Shown here piece by piece: positions 7,587 to 15,296 of a DNA stretch of 28,962 bases. The notes below the pieces were generated by a model. It saw only the letters and a program-made list of their open reading frames with translations. It made no database searches and was not told the DNA's origin. Position numbers and translations under genes: made by a program. Position 1 is the stretch's first letter, and the number at the start of each line of letters is the position of its first letter. This DNA comes from UBA8524 sp964215915. Its GTDB lineage: Bacteria; Bacteroidota; Bacteroidia; UBA8524. Where the stretch lies: assembly GCA_964215915.1 (NCBI GenBank), contig CAXPEB010000074.1:1-28962 (forward strand), written 5' to 3'.

Positions 7587-9170
7587 ATGAATCCCATTAT
7601 TCTCATTGTTGTTGCGGTAGTGGTCCTGGTAGTGACCTTCTCCGCTATTCTGTCGCGTTACAAGCGTTGTCCTTCTGACCGGATTCTCGTGGTATACGGG
7701 AGAACCGGTAAAAACAAAAGCGGGGGACAGTCCTCTGCTAAGTGTATCCATGGTGGAGCGGCATTTATCTGGCCCGTTTTCCAAAGCTATGCCTTCCTCG
7801 ATCTGAAACCCGTATCTATCGAAGCAAACCTCACCAATGCGCTTTCCCGGCAGAATATCCGCGTTGACGTGCCGTGCCGGTTTACAGTGGGAATATCCAC
7901 AGAGCCGGACATCATGCAGAACGCAGCAGAGCGCTTGCTGGGAATGACTATGGAGCAGGTACAGGAGATTGCCAAGGATATCCTTTTCGGTCAGCTTCGT
8001 CTGGTGATCGCTACTATGGATATCGAAGAGATCAATGCGGACAGGGACAAGTTTCTCTCAAACGTTTCTACGAATGTCGACTCGGAATTGAGGAAGATCG
8101 GATTAAGACTCATCAACGTAAACGTAACCGACCTCCGCGATGAGTCGGGATATATCGAAGCCCTTGGTAAGGAAGCCGCTGCCAAGGCGATCAACGAAGC
8201 CAAAAAGAGCGTTGCCGAACAGGAGCGTTACGGAGAGATTGGTAAGGCAGAAGCCGACCGCGACAAGGATATCCGCATTGCTGAGACCCTGAGAGACCGG
8301 GATATTCGTATTGCCGATGCCAACAAGGAGAAGGAGATTATGATTGCAGGGGCATTCCGTGATGAGAATATCGGGAAGGCGGATGCAGAAAGGGATACCC
8401 GGGTAAAAGTGGCGGAAGCCAATTCCATTGCCGTGGAAGGGGAGAACAAGGCCAAAATCACCATTGCCGCTTCCGATGCCGAAAGACGGGAAAGGGAAGC
8501 AGAAGCCCTGCGCCGGGCTGTAGCTTCGGAGAAAGTGCAGAATGCAAAGGCTTTGGAAGAAGCCTACTCGGCGGAAAAGACGGCGGAAGATGCCCGCGCC
8601 AACCGGGAGAAAGCCTCTCAGTACGCAAATATTATTGTGCCTGCCGAGATAGGGAAACAAAAGCAGATCATCGATGCCGAAGCGGAGGCCGAAAAACAAA
8701 GAAGGCTGGCCCAGGGCGAAGCCGATGCCATTTTTGCCAAAATGGATGCCGAAGCACGTGGTTTATATGAAATCCTCACCAAGCAAGCCGAAGGGTACAA
8801 CCGTATCGTGAGCGCAGCAGGTGGAGACCCGCAAAAAGCGGTAATGTTCCTCATTGCGGATAAGTTGCCGGAACTGGTGCGCACCCAGGTGGAGGCCGTT
8901 AAAAACATCAAGATCGATAAGATTACCGTTTGGGATCAGGCCGGTGGTAGTGCCGGCGCAAACGGTTCCACCAGCACCTCGAATTTTATCAGCGGACTGA
9001 TGAAATCGGTGCCTCCGTTGCAAGACCTTTTCAGTATGGCAGGTATGGAACTGCCTTCTTATCTGGGCAATGACGCTAAAAATGCAGAAGCTTCCGATAG
9101 CAAAAATGCGGGAAGCGAAAAAAAACCGCAAAGCAAGTCAAAGACCGATAATTCCGAAACGAAGGAATAG
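7587..9170 (+). CDS. floT: Flotillin (SPFH/band 7 domain protein)
   Basis: A 527-residue flotillin. One N-terminal membrane segment (about 3-23, IILIVVAVVVLVVTF) is followed by an SPFH domain (about 30-200) with PVSIEANLTNALSRQNIRVDVPC and LGMTMEQVQEIAKDILFGQLR. A long charged Ala/Glu-rich coiled coil (about 200-385) comes next, then a conserved segment with AGGDPQKAVMFLIADKLPELV, and a low-complexity Ser/Lys/Asn tail. Residues 215-280 contain six consecutive 11-residue repeats with consensus I at position 4 and A at position 7. Family proteins oligomerise on the inner membrane and organise lipid microdomains. The gene is paired with the NfeD-like gene upstream and ends before a strong terminator at 9197-9223. 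The tail after about residue 450 is poorly conserved in character. Confidence 0.93.
   Translation: MNPIILIVVAVVVLVVTFSAILSRYKRCPSDRILVVYGRTGKNKSGGQSSAKCIHGGAAFIWPVFQSYAFLDLKPVSIEANLTNALSRQNIRVDVPCRFTVGISTEPDIMQNAAERLLGMTMEQVQEIAKDILFGQLRLVIATMDIEEINADRDKFLSNVSTNVDSELRKIGLRLINVNVTDLRDESGYIEALGKEAAAKAINEAKKSVAEQERYGEIGKAEADRDKDIRIAETLRDRDIRIADANKEKEIMIAGAFRDENIGKADAERDTRVKVAEANSIAVEGENKAKITIAASDAERREREAEALRRAVASEKVQNAKALEEAYSAEKTAEDARANREKASQYANIIVPAEIGKQKQIIDAEAEAEKQRRLAQGEADAIFAKMDAEARGLYEILTKQAEGYNRIVSAAGGDPQKAVMFLIADKLPELVRTQVEAVKNIKIDKITVWDQAGGSAGANGSTSTSNFISGLMKSVPPLQDLFSMAGMELPSYLGNDAKNAEASDSKNAGSEKKPQSKSKTDNSETKE
8229..8426 (+). repeat. Six tandem 11-codon (hendecad) repeats within flotillin
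   Basis: Residues 215-280 align without gaps as six 11-residue units: YGEIGKAEADR, DKDIRIAETLR, DRDIRIADANK, EKEIMIAGAFR, DENIGKADAER, DTRVKVAEANS. Position 4 is I or V, position 7 is always A, and positions 1-3 are mostly charged. Hendecads give right-handed or straight coiled coils; this is the flotillin-domain helix. Confidence 0.85.
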
Positions 9171-9196
9171 CAGGCATTGCCAACGAATTATTTTAG

Positions 9197-9223
9197 AAGG
9201 CCGGTTTTTGCCGGCCTTTTTTT
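9197..9223 (+). terminator. Rho-independent terminator after flotillin
   Basis: AAGGCCGG (9197-9204), a TTTTTG loop, then CCGGCCTT (9211-9218) running into a seven-T tract (9217-9223). The stem is a perfect 8 bp and sits 26 bases after the flotillin stop. It separates the flotillin operon from the next gene. Confidence 0.9.
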
Positions 9224-9254
9224 GTCGATTTAAGACAACCTCTTCATACTTTTC
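9221..9254 (+). promoter_or_regulatory. Putative promoter for the beta-barrel/cytochrome peroxidase pair
   Basis: TTTG at 9221-9224 and TACTTTTC at 9247-9254 are separated by 22 bases, matching the Bacteroidota -33/-7 layout with one mismatch in the last base of the -7 box. The ATG at 9286 follows at a sensible distance. The -33 box overlaps the end of the preceding terminator. Confidence 0.45.
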
Positions 9255-9285
9255 TGTCGTCTTATACGTAACTTCCATTAGAAGA

Positions 9286-9972
9286 ATGAGAAAAACCCTG
9301 TTAAGTTCCCTGCTAATTTGTGCCTCCTTTACCGTCTTTGCACAAGATTCGGAAAAACGTCTGGAGCACCAGATCGGACTGAATGCCACTAACTTCATTC
9401 AAAGTTTGTTCAGCTTCAATGGCACTACTCTTTCCAATACCCCATACGATGTACAGTATAAGGGCTTTTACAGATTCAACCAGGAAGGTGAGGTGAAACA
9501 CCTGGTCGGTATTCGTGCCGGTTATGGCATGACTAAAAGCGAAAACACACTCGAACGCCCTCTTTCCAATTTTTATACCGAGCAAAACAACAGTAGCATG
9601 GACATCCGGTTCGGGTTCGAATACCAGTTCCGGATCAGTGAACGCTGGACGGCTTTCGGAGGGCTCGACTATACCTACCATAAATCCGGTTTCCTGATTA
9701 AAAGCACCACCATGTCCGGAAACCAGATCGTCTCCACAGAAACCAAGGAAGACCGGGAAGGCAGTGGCTTTGGCCCTGTTCTCGGATTCCAGTTTAATAT
9801 TAACCGTTACCTCTCGCTGGGTACCGAACTGAGTTTGTATGGCAGAACCATCCGTTCTTACCGCACAAGTACCAGCAGCAATAACTTCCAGCCACCACAG
9901 TGGGAGAACGGATCACAAAAATCTACGCTGATCTTACCGCCTAATTTCATCTATTTCATCCTACGCATCTAA
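9286..9972 (+). CDS. Outer-membrane beta-barrel protein of unknown function
   Basis: A 228-residue protein starting with a clear signal peptide (MRKTLLSSLLICASFTVFA, cleavage before Gln20). The rest alternates amphipathic strands with turns (YRFNQEGEVKHLVGIRAGYG, FGFEYQFRISERWTAFGGLDY, GFGPVLGFQFNINRYLSLGTELSLYG), as in small Bacteroidota outer-membrane barrels. The frame is open further upstream to 9070, across the flotillin end and the terminator. I chose ATG 9286 because it gives a proper signal peptide and lies after the terminator. The cytochrome c peroxidase-like gene starts 14 bases downstream, so the two are probably co-transcribed. No ligand can be inferred. Confidence 0.78.
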   Translation: MRKTLLSSLLICASFTVFAQDSEKRLEHQIGLNATNFIQSLFSFNGTTLSNTPYDVQYKGFYRFNQEGEVKHLVGIRAGYGMTKSENTLERPLSNFYTEQNNSSMDIRFGFEYQFRISERWTAFGGLDYTYHKSGFLIKSTTMSGNQIVSTETKEDREGSGFGPVLGFQFNINRYLSLGTELSLYGRTIRSYRTSTSSNNFQPPQWENGSQKSTLILPPNFIYFILRI

Positions 9973-9986
9973 AAAAAGAAGAAGCC

Positions 9987-11222
9987 ATGAAAAAACCCAT
10001 TTACGCTCTCTTTGTGCTAAGCCTGGCGAGCATCACCTGGTATTCCTGCCAGCGTGAAACCAGTGGACCTGAATTTATGGGGCAAGGCAATTACGAGCCC
10101 GCTCTTCCCGAGCAACCCCTGAACTACAATGTCTTTCAGGCCAATCAAAATCTGAGTGCCACAAACATTGACAACAACCTGGCAACACTTGGCCGGGTCT
10201 TGTTTTATGACCGTGCACTCTCGGTAAGCAATACCACTTCCTGCGGATCCTGCCACGATCAGGCGCTGGCCTTCAGCGACAAGGTGTCCTTAAGTACCGG
10301 TTTCACCGGACAACATACCGACAGGAATTCCATGCCGATCTTTAATGCCGCTCCCAATAACCAGTATTTCTGGGATGTACGGATCAGCGGATTGGAAGAA
10401 ATGGTGGTAATGCCGGTACAACACACCGTAGAGATGGGATTTGAGCGGATGGAAAATGTGGCCGGTAAACTGGCTAAAATCGATTACTACCCCGAACTCT
10501 TTCAGAAAGCCTTTGGCGACAAGCAGATTGACAAAGACCGTATCGGTAAAGCACTGGCTTCTTTCGTGAACAGTATGATGACCGGTAATTCCCGGTTTGA
10601 TCAAGGTGCTATTAACGGATTTGCCAATTTCACCCCGCAAGAGATGAAAGGATTGCAGCTGTTCAATACACTTCATTGCCGTAACTGTCACGGTGGCGAC
10701 AATTTCAATAACCTCACCTTAATGGGTAGCAGCGGCGGCGTTGGCGGCGGCGGCGGCTGGGGTGGCGGCGGTAACAACGGTGGCGGCGGTAACAATAACA
10801 ATAATGCCATTGCGGATGTAGCCAATATCGGCCTGGAAATGGACTATATGGACAAAGGGGTTACCCCGGAACGTCAGCAGCAACTTAACCCGGGCTCAGC
10901 TACCCGCGAAGGATTGTTCAAAGTTCCATCCCTGCGTAACATTGCGCTTACCGGACCCTATATGCATGACGGTCGTTTTAAAACGCTTATGGAAGTGATC
11001 AATCACTACGATCATGGAATTGTCAATCATCCGGATCTGGACGAACGCCTGATGGAACAGGAATTTGATCCGTTTACCGGCACCTTTATCGTAAAACACA
11101 CACCGGCCAGACTGAACCTGAGCGAAGAAGACAAGCTGGCTCTGGTAGCATTCCTGAATACCCTTACCGACAATGAGTTTATTACGGCTAAGCGATTCAG
11201 CGACCCATTTGTAAGAAAATAG
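9987..11222 (+). CDS. Di-heme cytochrome c peroxidase-family (MauG/CcpA-like) lipoprotein
   Basis: A 411-residue protein with an N-terminal export signal and a probable lipid-attached Cys21 (TWYSC, a relaxed lipobox). Two c-type heme sites are present: Cys86-x2-Cys89-His90 (CGSCH) and Cys231-x2-Cys234-His235 (CRNCH). Family landmarks include LGRVLFYDRALSVSNTTSCGSCHD, FNAAPNNQYFWDVR, FKVPSLRNIALTGPYMHDGR (Met326 as a likely distal ligand) and a C-terminal LVAFLNTLTD. Relatives reduce hydrogen peroxide or carry out MauG-type oxidations in the periplasm. Residues 247-273, just after the second heme motif, are a Gly/Asn-only low-complexity insertion that is not normal for the family. An AAAAAAAGAAGAAG stretch precedes the ATG. 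The substrate is unknown. The gene follows an outer-membrane barrel gene by 14 bases. Confidence 0.88.
   Translation: MKKPIYALFVLSLASITWYSCQRETSGPEFMGQGNYEPALPEQPLNYNVFQANQNLSATNIDNNLATLGRVLFYDRALSVSNTTSCGSCHDQALAFSDKVSLSTGFTGQHTDRNSMPIFNAAPNNQYFWDVRISGLEEMVVMPVQHTVEMGFERMENVAGKLAKIDYYPELFQKAFGDKQIDKDRIGKALASFVNSMMTGNSRFDQGAINGFANFTPQEMKGLQLFNTLHCRNCHGGDNFNNLTLMGSSGGVGGGGGWGGGGNNGGGGNNNNNAIADVANIGLEMDYMDKGVTPERQQQLNPGSATREGLFKVPSLRNIALTGPYMHDGRFKTLMEVINHYDHGIVNHPDLDERLMEQEFDPFTGTFIVKHTPARLNLSEEDKLALVAFLNTLTDNEFITAKRFSDPFVRK
10725..10805 (+). repeat. GGC/GGT and AAC/AAT codon-repeat tract in the peroxidase gene
   Basis: An in-frame low-complexity stretch encoding residues 247-273 of the cytochrome c peroxidase-family protein. 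It is mostly GGC and GGT codons, then AAC and AAT codons, with one Trp. Such tracts tend to change length by replication slippage, always in steps of three here, so the frame would survive. Confidence 0.8.
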
Positions 11223-11234
11223 ATAAAATTAGTT

Positions 11235-11250
11235 GCCTGGATTTTCAGGC
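11235..11250. terminator. Weak hairpin between convergent genes
   Basis: GCCTG (11235-11239) and CAGGC (11246-11250) can form a 5-bp stem between the peroxidase stop (11222) and the ClC gene, overlapping the ClC stop region. It is followed on the plus strand only by TTCTTCC. This is the sole candidate terminator in the 22-base gap, and it is weak. Confidence 0.25.
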
Positions 11251-12618
11251 TTCTTCCTCCTTCGACAGGCGTTCCATCAGGGAGCGCTTGTCGACGGGGT
11301 ATCTTTCAAAATTCCGGGCGAACGCAAACGATACGGCAGACACCAGCATGATGGGAATCATCAAATCATAGCCCCCGGTAAGTTCAGCAATAAGAAATAT
11401 CCCTGTCAGCGGGGTATACATAATTCCGGATAACAGTCCGGCCATTCCGACAATCACAAAGTTCGTCTCGCTTACTTGCGTGATCCCCAACAGGTTGATC
11501 AGGCGGGCAAAAAAATACCCTACATAGGCTCCGACAAACAGGGAGGGAGCAAAATTGCCTCCGTTACCTCCGCTGGAAATGGTTAGCGTAGTGGCCACTA
11601 CCTTTACAAAACCCGTCAGACCGATGAAGACCAGGATCGCCCAGGCATTGTCCGTCAGGCGCGAAAAAAAGCTGCTTTCATAAACCAACCTGGCCCGGTC
11701 GTTCATGAGGTCTTTGATGCTTTCATACCCTTCCCCGAAAAGAGTCGGGAAAATAAAAATCAATACTGCCAGCAAGAGTCCCCCGCGTATTGCCTTTTGC
11801 CAGTCGTTCATACCGCTTTTCCGGTTCCACTGCTGGATCTTCCAGGCCATACGCCCGTAATTGACCGAGGCAATGCCGGTTACCAGGGAAAAAAGCACAT
11901 AGAGGGGAACATTATGGTAGTCGAATACCAATGCCTGCTTATACGAGAGCAGGATCTCCTCGTTCAATACGATCATGGTTACCAGCGCTCCGCTTACCGA
12001 AGCAATGATGATCGGGATAAAAGCACTCAGAGTGGCTTCGGTCATAATGGCCTCCAGGGCAAAGATGACCCCGGCAATAGGAGCATTAAACACCGCAGAG
12101 ATGCCGGCTGCAGCTCCGCAAGCCAGCATAAGGGTGCGCTCTTTATGAATAAGCCGGTAAACTCTTCCGTAATTGGACCCAATAGCGGCACCCGTTACTA
12201 CAATCGGGGATTCCAGTCCGGCAGATCCTCCGAGCCCCACGGTAATGGAACTGCTCACCAGGTGAGAGAACATTTTATGCGGACTGATGAGGCTGTATTT
12301 CTTTTTTATGGAATACAGAACCGAAGCCAGCCCATGCTCCAGGTCGCCCTTGAGACTATACCTTACATAAGCCACGGTACAGACTATACCTACCAATGGT
12401 CCGAGCAGGTAGGCAAGGTTCTGCCAGTCGTATTCGGCAATTAACAGGATCAGTTGACGCACATAATGAACTGCCGTTTTCAGCGTGATAGCCGCAATAC
12501 CCGCACTGAGCCCAACCAAAACTGCCGACAACAGGATGAACTGATTCCGGGAAAGTTTCTGGCCGATCCATACGATCAGTCGCTCATAAATTCTCAGGTA
12601 ATACCAGCGGATTTTCAT
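11245..12618 (-). CDS. ClC-family chloride channel/transporter
   Basis: A polytopic membrane protein of about 457 residues. The gating-glutamate motif is GGSAGLESPIV (Glu136), the equivalent of GREGP in E. coli ClC. The later SSGGNGGNFAPSLFVGAYVG segment matches the conserved GGxFxPxL anion-path motif, and AGLLSGIMYTPLTGIFLIAELTGGY is a typical C-terminal helix pair. The usual GSGIP selectivity loop is not recognisable; the equivalent region reads GDLEHGLASVLYSI. No CBS domains follow, so it is a minimal channel core. The frame is open to 12771, but that would overlap the divergent porin gene. I chose the ATG at 12618 (MKIRWYYLRIY), which leaves a 92-base divergent intergenic region. Transporter versus channel cannot be decided from sequence alone. 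Confidence 0.88.
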   Translation of the reverse strand: MKIRWYYLRIYERLIVWIGQKLSRNQFILLSAVLVGLSAGIAAITLKTAVHYVRQLILLIAEYDWQNLAYLLGPLVGIVCTVAYVRYSLKGDLEHGLASVLYSIKKKYSLISPHKMFSHLVSSSITVGLGGSAGLESPIVVTGAAIGSNYGRVYRLIHKERTLMLACGAAAGISAVFNAPIAGVIFALEAIMTEATLSAFIPIIIASVSGALVTMIVLNEEILLSYKQALVFDYHNVPLYVLFSLVTGIASVNYGRMAWKIQQWNRKSGMNDWQKAIRGGLLLAVLIFIFPTLFGEGYESIKDLMNDRARLVYESSFFSRLTDNAWAILVFIGLTGFVKVVATTLTISSGGNGGNFAPSLFVGAYVGYFFARLINLLGITQVSETNFVIVGMAGLLSGIMYTPLTGIFLIAELTGGYDLMIPIMLVSAVSFAFARNFERYPVDKRSLMERLSKEEEA

Positions 12619-12699
12619 CTGAAACGGTGCAAAGATGGGGATTCTGACGCGTACCAGAAAATCGGCGGGGATACGAATATCGATACTTGAATAATCGGC

Positions 12700-12707
12700 T
12701 AAGTTTG
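12700..12707 (+). promoter_or_regulatory. TAAGTTTG -7 box directly before the porin start
   Basis: TAAGTTTG matches the TAnnTTTG -7 consensus exactly, 3 bases before the ATG at 12711. Transcription would start at or next to the ATG, giving a leaderless message. No TTG is found at the expected -33 distance, so the match may be chance. Confidence 0.25.
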
Positions 12708-12710
12708 TGC

Positions 12711-13883
12711 ATGAATTTGAGAAAGCCTGTCTTACTCCTTTTCTGCGCCTTTGCTTTTGGTGCAGAGGCACAGATCATTGACTCGCTGAAGTCGGGGCTG
12801 GATCAGTACAAACAGGTGCCTGTCTTCCAGGGAACCCGAATCGCTACGAGCCAGGAAGATGTGGACAGCAACGGGCGTCTGACCATCAGCGGCTATGCCT
12901 CCGTCTACTATGCGGTGTATTCAGATTCAGCCGGACCGGGTAATTACCACGCTTTTCCTACGGTTTCTCCACAGGGTGATGCTTTCGGACTGAATATCGT
13001 TCAGCTATCGGCCAGGTATCGTACCGAGCGATTAAGAGGGGTGATCACCCTGCACGGAGGCGATATTCCAAGGAGTGCCTGGTCGGCACGATACAATTTT
13101 CTGCAGGAGGCTAATGTGGGTTTCAGACTGGTGAAAAATCTGTGGCTGGATGCCGGATTCTTTCGTACGCATATCGGACTTGAATCCATACAACCCAGGG
13201 AAAACATTACCATGAGCCTGGCTACCACCACCTATTTCGAACCTTATTTTCTCAGCGGAGCCAAGCTTACCTGGTATATCAATCCCAGATTATACCTGCA
13301 GCTTAATGCATTCAATTCATTCAATACTTTTGTTGATAACAACAAGAAAAAAGCAATAGGCCTTTCGGCTTATTACGAGGCTAGTAAAAAATTGAACTTC
13401 ACCTTTAATACTATCGTTACCGATGATGCCCCTAGGGGTAGCCAACAATCCAAGACCCGTAATTACACCAATATTTATATGATCTACCGGGGTAGGAAAT
13501 GGGATATCGGGGCAGAAATAAATGGCGGTTGGCAGGAGCATAGCAAGTTGAGCGACAGCACTGCTTCTTCAACCTTATTTAGTTCCTTGCTGGCGGTTAA
13601 ATACCATCTTAATGGGAATTGGTCGGTGTATGGAAGGGGAGAATATTTCAATGATCCTGACGAAATTCTGACAGGACCGGTAGAAGACGAAAATCACCGA
13701 TTGGTAGGGTTAAGCATCTGGGGAACGACAGCCGGAATCGAATATAAGCCCATTCCAAATGCTTACGTAAGAATAGAGAGCCGGTACCTGGAAGCACTCC
13801 CGAAAGACCAAGTCTTTGCTGGCCCCAAAGGCAACCACCACGAGCGTTGGGAGGGAATTTTGGCACTCGGTTTCTGGTTTTGA
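12711..13883 (+). CDS. Outer-membrane beta-barrel porin-like protein (BBP2/OmpL-type)
   Basis: A 390-residue protein with a signal peptide (MNLRKPVLLLFCAFAFGAEA, cleavage before Gln21). A soluble N-terminal stretch is followed by many alternating amphipathic strands. The segment with LQEANVGFRLVKNLWLDAGF, RTHIGLESIQPRENI and the following FLSGAKLTWYINPRL resembles the putative beta-barrel porin-2 family, which is widespread in Bacteroidota. The protein ends in Trp-Phe, the aromatic C-terminus favoured by the BAM barrel-assembly machinery. I chose ATG 12711 over an upstream TTG at 12687 because it places the signal peptide at the N-terminus. It is divergent from the ClC gene, 92 bases apart. 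The transported solute is unknown. Confidence 0.8.
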   Translation: MNLRKPVLLLFCAFAFGAEAQIIDSLKSGLDQYKQVPVFQGTRIATSQEDVDSNGRLTISGYASVYYAVYSDSAGPGNYHAFPTVSPQGDAFGLNIVQLSARYRTERLRGVITLHGGDIPRSAWSARYNFLQEANVGFRLVKNLWLDAGFFRTHIGLESIQPRENITMSLATTTYFEPYFLSGAKLTWYINPRLYLQLNAFNSFNTFVDNNKKKAIGLSAYYEASKKLNFTFNTIVTDDAPRGSQQSKTRNYTNIYMIYRGRKWDIGAEINGGWQEHSKLSDSTASSTLFSSLLAVKYHLNGNWSVYGRGEYFNDPDEILTGPVEDENHRLVGLSIWGTTAGIEYKPIPNAYVRIESRYLEALPKDQVFAGPKGNHHERWEGILALGFWF

Positions 13884-13893
13884 CGAAATGCTA

Positions 13894-13923
13894 TTTGAAA
13901 AGTTCCGTCTTTCACTATCTTTA
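13894..13923 (+). promoter_or_regulatory. Putative promoter of the cold-shock gene
   Basis: TTTG at 13894-13897 and TATCTTTA at 13916-13923 are separated by 18 bases, a near match to the Bacteroidota TTTG / TAnnTTTG promoter. The ATG at 13943 follows about 13 bases after the expected start of transcription, so the leader is short, unlike the long leader of E. coli cspA. Confidence 0.5.
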
Positions 13924-13942
13924 CCGAGCAATTTTTAATTAC

Positions 13943-14146
13943 ATGAGTACAAAAGTTACCGGAACTATTAAGTTCTTTAATGAGGCCAAAGGTTACGGCT
14001 TCATTAGCCATGACGGCACAGAGAAAGAAACCTTCGTCCATGCTACAGGGCTGATCGACAAGGTCCGCCAAGATGACAAAGTAGAATTTGATCTGCAAGA
14101 AGGAAGAAAAGGAATGAATGCAGTGAACGTTCGAGTAATAGGATAA
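13943..14146 (+). CDS. cspA: Cold-shock domain protein (CspA family)
   Basis: A 67-residue single-domain nucleic-acid-binding protein. The RNP1 motif is KGYGFI (16-21) and RNP2 is FVHATGL (31-37), as in CspA-type OB-folds that bind single-stranded RNA and DNA. The beginning (TGTIKFFNEAKGYGFI) is diagnostic. The frame is open upstream to 13847, inside the porin gene's end. The ATG at 13943 gives the standard family length and follows a plausible promoter, so it is the true start. A strong terminator follows at 14170-14198, so it is probably a single-gene unit. Cold induction cannot be judged from sequence. Confidence 0.95.
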   Translation: MSTKVTGTIKFFNEAKGYGFISHDGTEKETFVHATGLIDKVRQDDKVEFDLQEGRKGMNAVNVRVIG

Positions 14147-14169
14147 AAGAATTCTTTTTCAAAAGTTAC

Positions 14170-14198
14170 AGGGCTGTCTTTCCGACAGCCCTTTTTTT
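14170..14198 (+). terminator. Rho-independent terminator after the cold-shock gene
   Basis: AGGGCTGTC (14170-14178), loop TTTCC, GACAGCCCT (14184-14192), then a seven-T run to 14198. The stem is a perfect 9 bp. The T-run touches the stop codon of the converging NdpA-like gene. The other orientation has only a weak T-rich stretch, so it works mainly on the plus strand. Confidence 0.92.
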
Positions 14199-15243
14199 AT
14201 GCTTCCGTATCAAAATAAAGCTTATAAAACTTCCGTCCGTCGGGATCGGAACCGCGTTCGATCATGTTGCGGTTTCCATGGATGTATACATGGAAGTTTT
14301 TGTCAAGTTTGAGTACACTCCTAAATACTTTTCCATGCTTTTTCAGGGCATGCTCGTTAATACCGAAATCTTCCGTAAAGCTAAACCCGCTTTCTTCTTC
14401 ATTCTGGTCTACATAACGGTTGAAGCTGTCAATTACCCCGGGATCCTGAAACACATTCTGGGCAAACTCATCTTCCTTGAAGCGATCCTGGCTCTTGAAA
14501 TACTCTGCCGACCGGTTAAGCAAAGCAATCTGATCTGCTCTTGAAATATCGTATTCTTCATTCAGTTGCCGGGTTACAAAATCTTTGGTCAGATTCAGGG
14601 CATTTTGTGTAAAGAAGTATTCGTCTTTTCTGGGAACCAGTCCCAGGAAATCATCCTTCCAATAAGCGGCGTCCTGCTGTTTGCCGCTGCGGTCGTAAGA
14701 ACAGATCTTATATCCTTGTTCCGCTTCCTGGTTCAGGATCAGGCAGGCCTTATCGATCTTATCCAGCGCCACTCCCTCCAATACCTGCGCAGAGTAGTTG
14801 GACGCATCCTGGGTGAATCGCAGAAAAGTATCCAGGTGCTCAATCTTATATACCCCGATAGCCTCACTGTGTGAACCGTCGCTTCCCACATGACCGAAAT
14901 AAACCACAAACAAGTCGCCAGCCTTGATTGAAGGATGTTCGGAAGCATCGTACAAGAGGCCGGCAATGTATTCGCTGGTTTTTTGCAGGTTATCACCTGG
15001 GGAGGCAAAAATCTCCGAACTGTATCGGTACATGGGGTGATTTTCGTACCCGGCATCGTCGGCAAAGTGGTAATATTCCGGCGATTTGAACGGATGAAAG
15101 AAGAGTTTCACCAGGGCTTCCTGCAAGGCTTCGTCAGAGAAGTCGGGGTAGGCCGGGGAGAGCCTGACTCCCTGGTCTTCAAATTTATTGCCGACACGAT
15201 GCACCTGCATCAGCCGTATGGTGGTATTCGAAAAATCGAGCAT
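14197..15243 (-). CDS. Nucleoid-associated protein, NdpA/YejK family
   Basis: A 348-residue protein matching the 37-kDa nucleoid-associated family in its Bacteroidota form. Recognisable segments are IRLMQVHRVGNKFEDQGVRLS, ALVKLFFHPFKSPEYYHF, LFVVYFGHVGSDGSHSEAIGVYKIE, KIDKACLILNQEAEQGYKICSYD, AAYWKDDFLGLVPRKDEYF, and the C-terminal KVFRSVLKLDKNFHVYIHGN. E. coli YejK binds the nucleoid, but its exact role is unsettled. No membrane segment or signal peptide is visible. The start is the ATG at 15243, 54 bases after the upstream surface-protein gene ends on the same strand. That gap holds a GCCGC/GCGGC mini-hairpin without a T-run, so partial co-transcription is possible. Confidence 0.87.
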   Translation of the reverse strand: MLDFSNTTIRLMQVHRVGNKFEDQGVRLSPAYPDFSDEALQEALVKLFFHPFKSPEYYHFADDAGYENHPMYRYSSEIFASPGDNLQKTSEYIAGLLYDASEHPSIKAGDLFVVYFGHVGSDGSHSEAIGVYKIEHLDTFLRFTQDASNYSAQVLEGVALDKIDKACLILNQEAEQGYKICSYDRSGKQQDAAYWKDDFLGLVPRKDEYFFTQNALNLTKDFVTRQLNEEYDISRADQIALLNRSAEYFKSQDRFKEDEFAQNVFQDPGVIDSFNRYVDQNEEESGFSFTEDFGINEHALKKHGKVFRSVLKLDKNFHVYIHGNRNMIERGSDPDGRKFYKLYFDTEA

Positions 15244-15296
15244 AATGCCGCAAGGTAGCGGCTTTGTCAGGGAAGAAATGCACCAGTTTTCCCCAA

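Noticed and set aside
9070..9285. Upstream extension of the beta-barrel gene frame
   Set aside because: It overlaps the flotillin 3' end and crosses the terminator; the signal peptide starts at ATG 9286.
12619..12771. N-terminal extension of the ClC gene
   Set aside because: It would overlap the divergent porin signal-peptide region and adds a basic, non-ClC-like stretch; ATG 12618 leaves a normal intergenic region.
13847..13942. N-terminal extension of the cold-shock protein
   Set aside because: It lies in the porin 3' end and promoter; cold-shock proteins start at the MSTKVTGTIK-type sequence.
15247..15262. GCCGC/GCGGC hairpin as terminator between the PKD protein and the NdpA-like gene
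   Set aside because: Only a 5-bp stem and no T-run on the transcribed strand.
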